Shown: piece by piece, positions 10,020 to 21,519 of the stretch
Layout: each line of letters starts with the position of its first letter
Numbering within the stretch: the stretch's first letter is position 1
Assembly: GCA_963205115.1 (NCBI GenBank)
Contig: CAUJHV010000029.1
Span: 124,001 to 188,000 of the forward strand
Source of the DNA: Pseudomonadota bacterium
GTDB lineage: Bacteria; Pseudomonadota; Gammaproteobacteria; Burkholderiales; Burkholderiaceae_C
Direction of reading: 5' to 3'
DNA: 64,000 nucleotides
The notes under the pieces: model-generated
Seen by the model: the letters and a program-made list of their open reading frames with translations, nothing else
Told to the model about the DNA's origin: nothing
Databases searched by the model: none
Position numbers and translations under genes: made by a program

Positions 10020-11105
10020 TCAACGCGCCACTTCGCGCTGCCAGCGCTTGGTCCATTCCGGCACGTTGCGCGCCACGACCTCGGGGTCCGGGAACCACAT
10101 GGCGTCGAAGCTCGGGCCGTTGGGCACGATGCGCGCGGCCTTGTCCGACAGCGTGACCTTCAGGTTCACGGGGCCCGCGTACTTCTTTTCCGCGAAGCAG
10201 GCCTGCCCGGTGCGCGAGAGGACCTCGTCGATATATTTCAGCGCCAGCGCCGGCTGCTTGCCGCCCTTGGGCGTGACGAGCGCCGGCAGGATGCCCACTG
10301 CACCTTCCTTGGGGTAGCTCACGGCCAGCGGCAGGCCCTTGTCGATGGCCGAGCCGGCGCGGTCGGGGTACCAGGCGGCCATGGCGATCTCGCCGCGCTC
10401 GAACAGCGAGACGATCTGGTCGGCCTGCGTGTAGAGCGTCACCGACTGCTTGGCCAGCGGCTTGATCGCCGCGAAGCCGGGGTCCAGGTTGTCCAGCGTG
10501 CCGCCCTTCATGCGGTTGATGGCCAGCAGCAGCTGCAGGCCCGAGGTGCCGGAGATGTCGCCGATGGCGACCTTGCCGGCCCATTCCGGCTTGAAGAGGT
10601 CGTTCCAGGACGTGGGCGGTGTCTTGACCTGCTTGGTGTCGTAGACGATGACCGTGCCGCCGGTCATGAAGACCACGTAGGCGCCGTCCTTGTCGAAGGC
10701 GCGGGGCGAGATGTCCGCTGCGTTGGAGAGTTTGCTGCGGTCGATGGCATCGAGCAGCTTCTCGTTCTTCAGCTGCACGGCCAGCGAGTTGTCGATGTAG
10801 ACGACGTCGAAGTCGCTCTTGCCGCCGGTGGCGCGGATGGCCGCGGCAAACTGGCTGGAGCTGCCGAGCTTCAGCGCGACCTTGGCGCCGGTTTTCTTCT
10901 CGAATTCCGAGATGTGGCAGGTGCGCGAATCCTCGGCGAAAGAACCGCCGAAGATGCCGACGACCAATTCCTGGGCCCGCACGGCGGGGCTCGCGGCCAG
11001 GGCCAGCAACGCCGAGGCGGCTGCCGCGAGGCGACCGAGGCGTGGGAACCGGGAGGCCCTGGAATGGCGGGTGATCGTGGAGATCCTGGCGACAGGGGCG
11101 TGCAT
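10020..11105 (-). CDS. ABC transporter substrate-binding protein, PotD/PotF-like
   Basis: Periplasmic binding protein of 361 aa. The chosen ATG at 11105 follows AAGGAGCTCGC, a strong ribosome site; the track's earlier start lies in the promoter region. A long N-terminal region ends in a Sec-type signal, LAAAASALLALAASPAVRAQ, with cleavage after AVRA-Q near residue 46. The mature part begins ELVVGIFGGSFAED and contains SDFDVVYIDN and the late PSFDAMWFPDPE. It heads the transporter and catabolic operon and is divergent from a MarR gene. The ligand is unknown; an aromatic acid, amide or polyamine conjugate would suit the downstream enzymes. Confidence 0.85.
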   Translation of the reverse strand: MHAPVARISTITRHSRASRFPRLGRLAAAASALLALAASPAVRAQELVVGIFGGSFAEDSRTCHISEFEKKTGAKVALKLGSSSQFAAAIRATGGKSDFDVVYIDNSLAVQLKNEKLLDAIDRSKLSNAADISPRAFDKDGAYVVFMTGGTVIVYDTKQVKTPPTSWNDLFKPEWAGKVAIGDISGTSGLQLLLAINRMKGGTLDNLDPGFAAIKPLAKQSVTLYTQADQIVSLFERGEIAMAAWYPDRAGSAIDKGLPLAVSYPKEGAVGILPALVTPKGGKQPALALKYIDEVLSRTGQACFAEKKYAGPVNLKVTLSDKAARIVPNGPSFDAMWFPDPEVVARNVPEWTKRWQREVAR

Positions 11106-11151
11106 GCGAGCTCCTTCACGTGGCAGGGGCGCCGGACGGCACCGCAGGGCA

Positions 11152-11200
11152 AGCGTAGCCCAAGCGGCGATCCGGTTCAAGAAAGCTTTCACGAAAGATA
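11152..11200 (-). promoter_or_regulatory. Candidate promoter and operator of the transporter-catabolic operon
   Basis: On the minus strand TTGAAC (plus coordinates 11175-11180) and TACGCT (11152-11157) are 17 bp apart and 47 bp before the start codon. Directly upstream of the -35 lies the perfect 10-bp palindrome GAAAGCTTTC (11181-11190), whose right half forms a second inverted repeat, CTTTC-AC-GAAAG (11186-11197). Such a site between a catabolic operon and a divergent MarR gene is a natural operator for that regulator. Confidence 0.45.
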
Positions 11201-11273
11201 CATCGCGTTTTCCCTCTGTCGCCGGGCCGTGCCCGGCACACGTCGCCGTTGTAGGCTCGGATCCTCGGCCGCC

Positions 11274-11855
11274 ATGGCCGTTTCAGCCCCGCCTGCCATG
11301 CCCACGAGCCGCCGCCCCGCAACCGCCCCGCGCCCCCATCGACCGCAAGACGACCTGGTCGGCCGCGGCATGGCGCAGTGGCGCGCCGAGCGGCCCGACA
11401 TCGACAGCGACGGCAAGGGCGTGGTCGGGCGGCTGCTGTGCCTGGAAGACGTGGTGCTGCAGGCGGCCAACCGCGCGCTGGCGCCGCACGGCCTGAAATA
11501 CGTGGAGTACGCGGTGCTGGCCACGCTGCGCGTGAGCGGCGCGCCCTACCGCATGGCGCCGTCGCAACTGCAGGCCACGCTGCTGTTCACCTCGGGCGGT
11601 TTGTCGAACCTGCTCAAGCGGCTGGAATTGGCCGGCTGGGTGCGGCGCAGCGCCGACCCGTCCGACGGCCGCGGCGTGCTCGTCGGCCTGACCGCACAGG
11701 GCCGCCGCCTGGCCGACGCCGCCATGCCCGACCACGCCGCCGCGGAACGCGCGCTGCTGCAGATGTTCGATGCGCGTGAATGCGAGCAGCTGGCGGGCCT
11801 GCTCAGCCGCATGATGGTGGGCAATCGCCCGGGGCTGAGCGGGCAGGGCGACTGA
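11274..11855 (+). CDS. MarR-family transcriptional regulator
   Basis: A 193-aa winged-helix regulator. The recognition-helix region reads MAPSQLQATLLFTSGGLSNL and the wing DPSDGRGVLVGLT, matching the MarR D-x-R signature; flanking helices serve dimerisation. About 40 low-complexity residues precede the domain, so the true start may be ATG 11274, 11298 or a later one. The gene is divergent from the transporter-catabolic operon and separated by 168 bp that hold an operator-like palindrome. MarR proteins beside aromatic-degradation genes are usually repressors relieved by a pathway substrate or CoA ester; that role is inferred. Confidence 0.85.
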   Translation: MAVSAPPAMPTSRRPATAPRPHRPQDDLVGRGMAQWRAERPDIDSDGKGVVGRLLCLEDVVLQAANRALAPHGLKYVEYAVLATLRVSGAPYRMAPSQLQATLLFTSGGLSNLLKRLELAGWVRRSADPSDGRGVLVGLTAQGRRLADAAMPDHAAAERALLQMFDARECEQLAGLLSRMMVGNRPGLSGQGD

Positions 11856-11881
11856 ACGTCGCGCGGGTGGCCGCGCGCCCT

Positions 11882-12454
11882 TCAGAACAGCTTGCCGACG
11901 TTGGCCAGGGTGAGGACACCCAGCACGGCGAAGATGCCCGCCGCGATGCCGTGCACGAGCTTCATGGACACCTTCTGCGCGATCTTGTCGCCCAGGAAGA
12001 CGGCCGGCACGTTGGCGATCATCATGCCGAAGGTCGTGCCCAGCACCACCTGCACCACATCGGGATAGCGCGCGGCCAGGGCCACTGTCGCGATCTGCGT
12101 CTTATCGCCCATCTCGGCCAGGAAGAAGGCCACCACCGTGGTGCCGAAGACGCCGAAGCGCTGCTTGCCGCCGGCGCTGTCCTCGTCGATCGTGTCGGGA
12201 ATCAGCATCCAGCCGGCCATCGCCAGGAAGGACAGGCCGATGACCCAGCGCAGCAGGTCAGGACCCAGCGCCTGCGCGACCCAGCCGCCCAGCGCGCCGG
12301 CGGCCGCGTGGTTGGCCAGCGTGGCCACGAGGATGCCGGCGATGATCGGCAGCGGCCTGCGGAACGTGGCGGCCAGCACGATGGCCAGCAGCTGGGTCTT
12401 GTCGCCCATCTCGCCCAGCGCCACGACGCCGGTCGATACCAAAAATGCTTCCAA
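11882..12454 (-). CDS. TMEM165/GDT1-family cation (Mn2+/Ca2+) transporter
   Basis: A 190-aa inner-membrane protein of two homologous halves, each with the family's signature: ALGEMGDKTQ near residue 16 and FLAEMGDKTQ near residue 119. Bacterial relatives such as MneA export manganese. Six to seven membrane segments are visible. The start is TTG at 12454, giving the family N-terminus MEAFLVSTGVVA behind CTGGAG; the track's longer frame begins inside the divergent neighbour. No Mn-responsive yybP-ykoY riboswitch can be recognised in the 112 bp to the divergent dehydrogenase gene. Confidence 0.88.
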   Translation of the reverse strand: MEAFLVSTGVVALGEMGDKTQLLAIVLAATFRRPLPIIAGILVATLANHAAAGALGGWVAQALGPDLLRWVIGLSFLAMAGWMLIPDTIDEDSAGGKQRFGVFGTTVVAFFLAEMGDKTQIATVALAARYPDVVQVVLGTTFGMMIANVPAVFLGDKIAQKVSMKLVHGIAAGIFAVLGVLTLANVGKLF

Positions 12455-12566
12455 GGGGATCTCCAGGGGCCGCCGAATAAACCACAGACCACTATAGCCA
12501 GCCGGGTGTGGCGGCCTTGCACAATGGCGGCGTGCAGCGTGACGCTGCGATGCCCGGAAGCCCCCG

Positions 12567-13604
12567 ATGAAAGCCGCCTTCCTCACGTCCCATGGCAGCC
12601 CCGAGTCCGTCAGCGTCGGCGAACGCCCGATGCCCGCGCGCGCGGCCGGCGAGGTGCTCGTGCGCATGCGCGCGTCGACGGTCAACCGCGTCGATCTCTA
12701 CATGCGCGACAGCGCGGCCGGCATCACGCACACGCTGCCGCAGATCATGGGCGTGGACGGCGCCGGCGTGGTCGAAGCCGTCGACGAGGGCGAGAAGCGG
12801 CTCGCGGTGGGCCAGGCCGTCGTGTTGCACCCCGGCATCGGCTGCCAGCGCTGCGAGTTTTGCCTGCGCGGGCAGGACGTGCTGTGCACGTCGTACCGCA
12901 TCCTGGGCGAGCAGCGCGACGGCACCTGGGCCGAGTTCGTCAGCCTGCCCGCGCGCAACGTCTTCGCGCAGCCCGAGGGCTGGGACCCGGTCGAAGCCGC
13001 GGCGCTGGGCGTCAACCACCTGACCGCCTGGCGCATGCTGGTCACGCAGGCGCGGCTGCAGGCGCACGAGACGGTGCTCGTCTTCGGCATCGGCGGCGGT
13101 GTCTCGCTGGCCGCGCTGCAATTGGCCAAGGCCATGGGCGCACGCGTGATCGTCACGTCGCGAGAAGCCAGCAAGCTCGACCGCGCCAGCGTGCTGGGCG
13201 CCGACGCGGCCATCGACAGCAGCCGGGAGGACATCGCCAAGGCGGTGATGGCCTTGACCGACGGGCGCGGCGTGGACGTGGTGATCGAAAACGTCGGCGC
13301 CGCCGTCTGGGGCGCGGCGCTGAAGAGCCTGGTGCGCGGCGGGCGCCTGGTGACCTGCGGTGCGACCAGCGGCGACCAGCCCGGCGCGGACCTGCGCCGC
13401 ATGTTCATCCGCCAGCTGCAGGTCTTCGGCTCCACGCTGGGTACCTTGGCGGAATTCGGCGACCTGCTGGCCTTCTGCGCCCGCGCGGGGATCCGGCCCA
13501 TGATCGACAGCCGCTTTCCGCTGGCGCAGGCGCGCGAAGCGCTGGCGCGGCTGGAATCCGGACATCAGTTCGGCAAGCTGGGGATCGTCATCGGCGGCGC
13601 CTGA
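12567..13604 (+). CDS. Zinc-binding dehydrogenase of the MDR superfamily
   Basis: A 345-aa medium-chain dehydrogenase/reductase. The N-terminal GroES-like half contains a structural zinc site, GIGCQRCEFCLRGQDVLC, and the Rossmann half contains LVFGIGGGVSLAALQLAK with the NAD(P) glycine motif. The active-site segment differs from quinone oxidoreductase in having the zinc cysteines, so an alcohol dehydrogenase or alkenal reductase-like role fits better. It is monocistronic by appearance, divergent from the GDT1 gene and convergent with the MarR gene. Substrate not evident. Confidence 0.82.
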   Translation: MKAAFLTSHGSPESVSVGERPMPARAAGEVLVRMRASTVNRVDLYMRDSAAGITHTLPQIMGVDGAGVVEAVDEGEKRLAVGQAVVLHPGIGCQRCEFCLRGQDVLCTSYRILGEQRDGTWAEFVSLPARNVFAQPEGWDPVEAAALGVNHLTAWRMLVTQARLQAHETVLVFGIGGGVSLAALQLAKAMGARVIVTSREASKLDRASVLGADAAIDSSREDIAKAVMALTDGRGVDVVIENVGAAVWGAALKSLVRGGRLVTCGATSGDQPGADLRRMFIRQLQVFGSTLGTLAEFGDLLAFCARAGIRPMIDSRFPLAQAREALARLESGHQFGKLGIVIGGA

Positions 13605-13636
13605 GCGGGGCGCGGCCGCGGGCCGCTGCCGCGTTC

Positions 13637-13700
13637 TCAAGTCGCCACGCGGCCGCGTGCCGCAGTCCCGTGCTCAGGTCGCCACGCGGCCGCGTGCCGC
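13637..13700. repeat. Tandem duplication (37-bp period) at the 3' end of a MarR gene
   Basis: A 27-base segment at 13637-13663 is repeated at 13674-13700 with one difference (TCAAGTCGCC against TCAGGTCGCC, both followed by ACGCGGCCGCGTGCCGC). The second copy holds the stop codon and last codons of the MarR gene; the first lies just outside it. The period of 37 bp means the copies are in different reading frames relative to the gene. Confidence 0.85.
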
Positions 13701-14162
13701 CTTGTGCAGCAGCTCCAGCAGCATCAAGCGCTCCGCCACGCTCAGGCGCGACACGGCCTGCGTCTCGGCCTCGCAGATGCGCGCGGTGGCCTCGTCGACC
13801 ACCTGGCGGCCGGCGGCGGTGGTGCGGATACGCAAGGCGCGACGATCGCTGGCGTGCGGCTCGCGGTCGACAAAACCGCGGCGCATCAGGCGGTCGATGC
13901 AGGCCGTCATGTGCGGCGCGGATACCGCCAGCGCGGTGGCCAGCTGGGTGGCCGTGAGGCCTTCGTTGTGGCGCACGAGTGCCAGCGCCGTGTACTCCAG
14001 CTGGCGCAACTGATGCACCGCAGCCACCTGCGTCTCGAAGACCACGTTCGTGACCACCGAGACCTGCGCCAGCTGGTAGCCCAGCACGCCGGTGAGCGCA
14101 CCTTCGTCCAGCCGGGCGGCGGGAGTCGAGCGGGCTTCCGCGAGCGGCGGCACTTTGTTCAT
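13674..14162 (-). CDS. MarR-family transcriptional regulator
   Basis: A 162-aa regulator with the winged helix in the middle: TATQLATALAVSAPHMTACI (recognition helix), the wing FVDREPHASDRRALRIRTT with the conserved D-R-R, and long flanking helices. Full family length. It is divergent from the tannase-family esterase gene 205 bp away, so it probably controls that gene. Its 3' end is the site of a 37-bp tandem duplication. The intervening region is AT-richer than its surroundings (CTTAGTAAAACC, ACCTAGTATC) and may hold the operator, but no clear palindrome stands out. Confidence 0.87.
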   Translation of the reverse strand: MNKVPPLAEARSTPAARLDEGALTGVLGYQLAQVSVVTNVVFETQVAAVHQLRQLEYTALALVRHNEGLTATQLATALAVSAPHMTACIDRLMRRGFVDREPHASDRRALRIRTTAAGRQVVDEATARICEAETQAVSRLSVAERLMLLELLHKAARGRVAT

Positions 14163-14367
14163 CGGGTGATTCTGACCGATGCCGGCGAGGCGTCCCGCGC
14201 GTCGGCACCGCCGGGACTGCGGTTCACCGACTTAGTAAAACCACGGAATCATTCCTGTTGCAATCTACCTAGTATCTGGCTCCTGCGATTGGACAACTGG
14301 TTCAGTCGCCTAACCATATAGACCAGGCCAGCGACGCCCGCAGGCGCACGGCCGGACAGGAGACACG

Positions 14368-16104
14368 ATGCCCAGCGTTCCCTTCAACGACCGGCCGGCC
14401 ACCTGGGTGGCCAGCGCCTTGGTGGCGACGCTGGCCGCCGGCTGCGGCGGCAGCGACGACACACCGGCGCTGCCCCGCCTGGCGGCCGCGCAGGCCGCCG
14501 CCCTGTCCGGTACCTGCGAGGCGCTCGCGGCCAAGCTGGCCGGCCTGGCCGACACCACCATCACCGCCGCCACCACGGTGGCTGCGGGCAAGGTCAGCAA
14601 CGTCGATTCCCCTGAACACTGCCGCGTCACCGGCGAGATGTTCAAGCGCACCAGCGCCGTCGACGGCCGGTCCTACGCCATCGGCTTCGAGATGCGCCTG
14701 CCCAAGGCCTGGAACGGCCGCTACTTCTACCAGGGCAATGGTGGCATCGACGGCGCGGTCGTCGCGGCCGCCGGTGCCCTGGGCGGCGGGCCGGTCACGG
14801 GTGCGCTGGCGCAAGGTTTTGCGGTGATGAGTTCCGATGCCGGCCACAACAACGCCACCAGTGCCGGCCCGGCGTTTGGCATCGACCCGCAGGCACGTCT
14901 GGACTACGGCTACCAGGCCTCGGCCAAGCTGCTGCCCACGGCCAAGGAAGTCATCCGCCAGGCCTACGGCAAGGCACCGGACCGCCTCTACTTCGGCGGC
15001 TGCTCCAACGGCGGGCGTCATGCGCTGGTCGCGGCCGCGCGCTACGGGGACCAGTACGACGGCTTCCTCGTCGGCTCACCGGGCTTCAACCTGCCCAAGG
15101 CCGCCGTGGCCAACATCTTCGGTGCGCAGCGCTACCGCACGGTGTCGGCCGATCCCACCAGCATCACGGCCGCCAACCTGGCCACGGCCTGGACCACCGC
15201 CGAACGCGCGCTGGTCTCGGCCGCCGTGGTGGCCAAGTGCGACGCGCTGGACGGCGCGACGGATGGCCTCGTGCAGGACACCGCGGCCTGCCAGTCGCGC
15301 TTCAACCTGCAGACGGATGTCGCCACCTGCACCGGCGCACGCGACGGCACCTGCCTGAGCGCCGCACAGAAAGCCGTGGTGGCCGACATCTTTGCCGGCG
15401 CCAAAACCAGCGCCGGGCTGCCGATCTACGCGAGCTTCCCGTTCGACAGCGGACACGGCACGGCCGGCGTGGCGAGCTGGGAATTCAACGCGCCGCTGGA
15501 CCGCGATTCCGGCGCCGTGGGCTTGATCTTCAAGGTGCCGCCGCTGGCAGGCAACAGCACGGCCGATCAGCTGGCCACCTACGTGCTGACGGCCTCGGTC
15601 GACACCATGTTCCAGGAGATCTTCGCCACGAACGCCACGTACACCGAGTCGTCGATGAGCTTCATGACGCCGCCCGACGCCACCAACCTGGGCAAGGTGA
15701 AGAACCGCGGCGGCAAGATCCTGGCCTACCACGGCGTGAGTGACGCGATCTTCTCGGTGAACGACACGCAAGCCTGGTACGACGGCCTGCGCACGGCCAA
15801 CGGCGGCGACGCCAGCAACTTTGCGCGCTTCTTCCGCGTGCCCGGGATGGGCCATTGCAGCGGCGGCCCGGCCACCGACCAGTTCGACATGCTGAGCCAA
15901 CTCGTCGCCTGGGTGGAGCAGGGCACCGCGCCCGACAGCGTCGTGGCCAAGGCCCGCGGCACCGGCAATGCCGGCGGCGTGAATGCCGACCTGCCGGCCG
16001 CGTGGTCGGCCACGCGCAGCCGTCCGCTGTGCCCCTACCCGCAGGTCGCCCGCTACAAGGGCACCGGCGACATCGAAAGCGCGGACAGCTTCAGCTGCCA
16101 GTGA
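14368..16104 (+). CDS. Tannase/feruloyl-esterase family alpha/beta hydrolase, exported
   Basis: A 578-aa secreted hydrolase of the family that includes tannase, feruloyl esterase and MHETase. The N-terminus has a hydrophobic stretch ending TLAAGCGGSDD, a lipobox-like cysteine at 26, so it may be an outer-membrane lipoprotein. The nucleophile is Ser213 in FGGCSNGGRH, with Cys212 and the late GMGHCSGG giving the family's characteristic CS-D-HC disulfide-linked triad. It would cleave esters of hydroxy-aromatic acids outside the cytoplasm. The divergent MarR gene is the likely regulator. The natural ester cannot be inferred; MHETase activity should not be assumed. Confidence 0.88.
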   Translation: MPSVPFNDRPATWVASALVATLAAGCGGSDDTPALPRLAAAQAAALSGTCEALAAKLAGLADTTITAATTVAAGKVSNVDSPEHCRVTGEMFKRTSAVDGRSYAIGFEMRLPKAWNGRYFYQGNGGIDGAVVAAAGALGGGPVTGALAQGFAVMSSDAGHNNATSAGPAFGIDPQARLDYGYQASAKLLPTAKEVIRQAYGKAPDRLYFGGCSNGGRHALVAAARYGDQYDGFLVGSPGFNLPKAAVANIFGAQRYRTVSADPTSITAANLATAWTTAERALVSAAVVAKCDALDGATDGLVQDTAACQSRFNLQTDVATCTGARDGTCLSAAQKAVVADIFAGAKTSAGLPIYASFPFDSGHGTAGVASWEFNAPLDRDSGAVGLIFKVPPLAGNSTADQLATYVLTASVDTMFQEIFATNATYTESSMSFMTPPDATNLGKVKNRGGKILAYHGVSDAIFSVNDTQAWYDGLRTANGGDASNFARFFRVPGMGHCSGGPATDQFDMLSQLVAWVEQGTAPDSVVAKARGTGNAGGVNADLPAAWSATRSRPLCPYPQVARYKGTGDIESADSFSCQ

Positions 16105-16118
16105 GCCGTTGAATGCAG

Positions 16119-16151
16119 CAGGCCCGTCGCGCCGCCAGGCGCGCGGGCCTG
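16119..16151. terminator. Hairpin between convergent genes, probable bidirectional terminator
   Basis: CAGGCCCG-T-CGCGCC, loop GCCA, then GGCGCGCGGGCCTG: fourteen base pairs with one bulged T, in the 54-bp gap between the convergent esterase and glycogen phosphorylase genes. No uridine run follows on either strand, so termination efficiency is uncertain. Confidence 0.6.
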
Positions 16152-16158
16152 TGGCCGT

Positions 16159-18627
<2,469 letters not shown>

Positions 18628-18772
18628 GATTCGAGACCTGGAAAGAGTAGTTCCACTACGCGGATTGTGCCGCGACGGGCTGGGACATCTAGCAAGAATG
18701 AGGCTTGATGTTGAGCGATTGAAACCAAGCCCATCAGGTTGACAATGGCCCGGAAACGGAGGAGATGGACGT
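18628..18772. promoter_or_regulatory. Divergent control region of glgP and glgC
   Basis: A 145-bp gap, AT-richer than the genes. A TTGACA is present about 27 bp before glgC but without a clear -10 at the right distance. The ribosome site for glgC is GGAGGAG, seven bases before the ATG. No strong operator palindrome is seen. Confidence 0.4.
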
Positions 18773-20062
18773 ATGACCCCGCATGACCTGGCCCAGAGTC
18801 TGGACCTGCCCAAGCGCGCGATTGCACTGGTATTGGCCGGCGGCCGCGGCAGCCGGCTCAAGAGCCTGACCGACAGCCGCGCCAAGCCCGCGGTGTATTT
18901 CGGCGGCAAGTTCCGCATCGTCGATTTCGCGCTGTCGAACTGCCTGAATTCCGGCATCCGGCGCATCGGCGTCATCACGCAGTACAAGAGCCACAGCCTG
19001 TTGCGTCACCTGCAGCGCGGCTGGGCCTTCCTGCGGCCCGAGATGAACGAATTTGTCGACCTGCTGCCCGCGCAGCAGCGCGTGGACGAAGAAAGCTGGT
19101 ACCGCGGCACTGCCGATGCGGTCTACCAGAACCAGGACATCCTGGCGGCCTACGGCGCCGACTACGTCGTGGTGCTGGCCGGCGACCACATCTACAAGAT
19201 GAACTACGCGGTCATGCTGGCCGACCATGTCTCGATGGGCCGCGAAGTCACCGTGGGCTGCATCGAAGTGGACCGCGAAGAGGCCAAGGCCTTCGGCGTG
19301 ATGGCCATCGACGAGCGGCGCAACATCACCGCCTTCGTCGAGAAGCCGGAGAACCCGCCGCCCATGCCGGGCAAGCCGGACCGCACGCTGGCCAGCATGG
19401 GCATCTATATCTTCAATGCGCGCTACCTCTACCGCGAGCTCGAGCGCGACATCAACGATCCGAACTCCAGCCACGACTTCGGCAAGGACATCATTCCGCG
19501 CGCGGTGCGCATGGGCAAGGCCACGGCGCACCCCTTCGAACTCAGCTGCGTGGGCAAGCGCATGGGCTCCGAACCCTACTGGCGCGACGTGGGCACGATC
19601 GACGCCTACTGGGACGCCAACATCGACCTCACGGCCACCGATCCGCTGCTCAACCTGTACGACACGCGCTGGCCGATCTGGACCTACCAGCCGCAGCTGC
19701 CACCGGCCAAGTTCGTGCATAACCAGGACGACCGCCGCGGGCTGGCCATCGAGTCCACGGTCTCGGGCGGCTGCATCGTCTCCGGCGCGGTCTTCCGCAG
19801 CCTGCTGTTCTCGCAGGTGCGCGTGCACTCGTTCTCCTCGGTCAACTGGAGCGTGCTGCTGCCCAGCGTGACGGTGGGGCGGCACGCGCGGCTGACCCGT
19901 TGCGTGGTCGACCGCGCCTGCAGCATCCCCGACGGCATGGTCATCGGCGAGAACCCCGAGGAAGACGCCAAGCGCTTCTTCCGCACCGAAAGCGGCATCA
20001 CGCTGGTCACGCGCGACATGCTCGAGCGGATCGCGGCGCACGAACAAGACGCGCTCGCGTGA
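18773..20062 (+). CDS. glgC: Glucose-1-phosphate adenylyltransferase
   Basis: Makes ADP-glucose from ATP and glucose-1-phosphate, the committed step of glycogen synthesis. The 429-aa product has the nucleotidyltransferase start [20 protein letters not shown], the [22 protein letters not shown] segment and [13 protein letters not shown] with the catalytic Asp. The C-terminal part is the left-handed beta-helix with [20 protein letters not shown] repeats that carries allosteric control. It is followed by glgA with a TGATG overlap. Start supported by a GGAGGAG site. Confidence 0.96.
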   Translation: MTPHDLAQSLDLPKRAIALVLAGGRGSRLKSLTDSRAKPAVYFGGKFRIVDFALSNCLNSGIRRIGVITQYKSHSLLRHLQRGWAFLRPEMNEFVDLLPAQQRVDEESWYRGTADAVYQNQDILAAYGADYVVVLAGDHIYKMNYAVMLADHVSMGREVTVGCIEVDREEAKAFGVMAIDERRNITAFVEKPENPPPMPGKPDRTLASMGIYIFNARYLYRELERDINDPNSSHDFGKDIIPRAVRMGKATAHPFELSCVGKRMGSEPYWRDVGTIDAYWDANIDLTATDPLLNLYDTRWPIWTYQPQLPPAKFVHNQDDRRGLAIESTVSGGCIVSGAVFRSLLFSQVRVHSFSSVNWSVLLPSVTVGRHARLTRCVVDRACSIPDGMVIGENPEEDAKRFFRTESGITLVTRDMLERIAAHEQDALA

Positions 20063-21519
20063 TGCGCGTCCTGCACGTCGCCGCGGAAATCTACCCGCTC
20101 GTCAAGACCGGCGGCCTGGCCGATGTGGTGGCCGCGCTGCCGCCGGCGCTGGCCCACGCCGGCGCCGATGTGCGCCTGCTGCTGCCCGGCCTGCCGCCCA
20201 TGCGCGAGGCCGTGCAGCATGCGCGCACGGTCATCGATTTCGGCACCGTCTTCGGCGCCCCACGTGTGCGGCTGCTGCAAGGCCTGATGCCGGGCACGCA
20301 GCTGCCGGTCTACCTGGTCGATGCGCCGCTGCTGTATCAGCGCGAAGGCGGCCCCTATCAGGCGTCCGACGGCCGCGACTGGCCGGACAACCTGCAGCGC
20401 TTCGGCCTGCTGGGCTGGGTGGCCTGCCAGATCGCCGCGGGCGCCGTGGACGCCACCTGGGCGCCGCGCATCGTGCATGCCCACGACTGGCACGCAGCGC
20501 TGGGCTGCGCCTATCTGCGCGCGCACCCGGCCAGCGGCGTGCGCAGCGTCTACACCGTGCACAACCTGGCCTACCAAGGGCTGTTTCCCATCGAAGACCA
20601 CGCGCTGCTGGGCCTGTCCGCAGGTTTCATGTCGCCGGCCGGGCTGGAATACCACGGCCAGATGTCCTTCATGAAGGCCGGCCTGAAGTTTGCCGACCGC
20701 GTCACCACGGTGAGCCCCACCTATGCACGCGAGATCGCCACACCGGAATTCGGCTGCGGCCTGGACGGTGTGATCCGCGGGCGCAGCGCCAGCGTCAGCG
20801 GCATCATCAACGGCATCGACAGCGCCGTCTGGGACCCGTCCACTGACAGCGCGATTGCGCAGCTCTACGACCGCACGCGGCTGGCCGGCAAGGCCGCCTG
20901 CAAGCTGGCTTTGCAGCGCGCGACCGGCCTGGCCGAGGACCCCGACGCACCGCTGCTGCTGGCCCTGAGCCGCCTGTCTTCGCAGAAAGGGCTGGACCTG
21001 ATCCTCTCGGCGTTGCCATCGCTGATGGAAGAGGGCGTGCAGGTGGTCGTGCAAGGCACCGGCGAGCCGGGCCTCGAGGCCGCGTTCCGCGCGGCTGCGG
21101 ACGCACACCCGGGCCGCGTGACGGCCCATATCGGCTACGACGAGGGCCGCGCGCACCGCCTGATGGCCGGCGCCGACATGATCCTCGTGCCCTCGCGCTT
21201 CGAGCCCTGCGGCCTCACGCAGCTCTACGGCCTGCGCTACGGCACGGTGCCCGTGGTCCGCCGCGTGGGCGGCCTGGCCGATACGGTGCAGGATGCCGAT
21301 GCGCAGCACCTGGCCGACGGATCGGCCACGGGTTTCAGCTTCGACCGTGCACAGCCGGCCGAACTGGTGCAGGCCGTGCGCCGCGCCGTTGCGCTGTACC
21401 GCCAGCCACCCGCCTGGCAGGCGCTGATGCGCCAGGGCATGGCCAGCGATTTTTCCTGGGACGGCCCGGCGCGCGACTACATCGCCCTGTACGAAGGAGC
21501 CTTGCGTGAACCCGGCTGA
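20062..21519 (+). CDS. glgA: Glycogen synthase (ADP-glucose)
   Basis: A 485-aa GT5 glycosyltransferase that extends alpha-1,4-glucan from ADP-glucose. The N-terminus has the ADP-glucose-binding KTGGLADV near residue 15, and [10 protein letters not shown] and the C-terminal [20 protein letters not shown] carry acceptor and catalytic residues. The start ATG overlaps the glgC stop (TGATG); a GTG one codon earlier is equally possible. Its last 14 bases overlap the next gene, mtnP, which ties glycogen synthesis to the methylthioadenosine genes in one operon. Confidence 0.96.
   Translation: MRVLHVAAEIYPLVKTGGLADVVAALPPALAHAGADVRLLLPGLPPMREAVQHARTVIDFGTVFGAPRVRLLQGLMPGTQLPVYLVDAPLLYQREGGPYQASDGRDWPDNLQRFGLLGWVACQIAAGAVDATWAPRIVHAHDWHAALGCAYLRAHPASGVRSVYTVHNLAYQGLFPIEDHALLGLSAGFMSPAGLEYHGQMSFMKAGLKFADRVTTVSPTYAREIATPEFGCGLDGVIRGRSASVSGIINGIDSAVWDPSTDSAIAQLYDRTRLAGKAACKLALQRATGLAEDPDAPLLLALSRLSSQKGLDLILSALPSLMEEGVQVVVQGTGEPGLEAAFRAAADAHPGRVTAHIGYDEGRAHRLMAGADMILVPSRFEPCGLTQLYGLRYGTVPVVRRVGGLADTVQDADAQHLADGSATGFSFDRAQPAELVQAVRRAVALYRQPPAWQALMRQGMASDFSWDGPARDYIALYEGALREPG

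Noticed and set aside
12455-12566. Possible yybP-ykoY manganese riboswitch before the GDT1-family gene
   Set aside because: The conserved riboswitch segments are not seen and only 112 bp lie between the divergent starts.
14163-14367. Operator palindrome for the second MarR gene
   Set aside because: Only weak partial symmetries such as GCGA...TCGC are seen; not enough to support a site.
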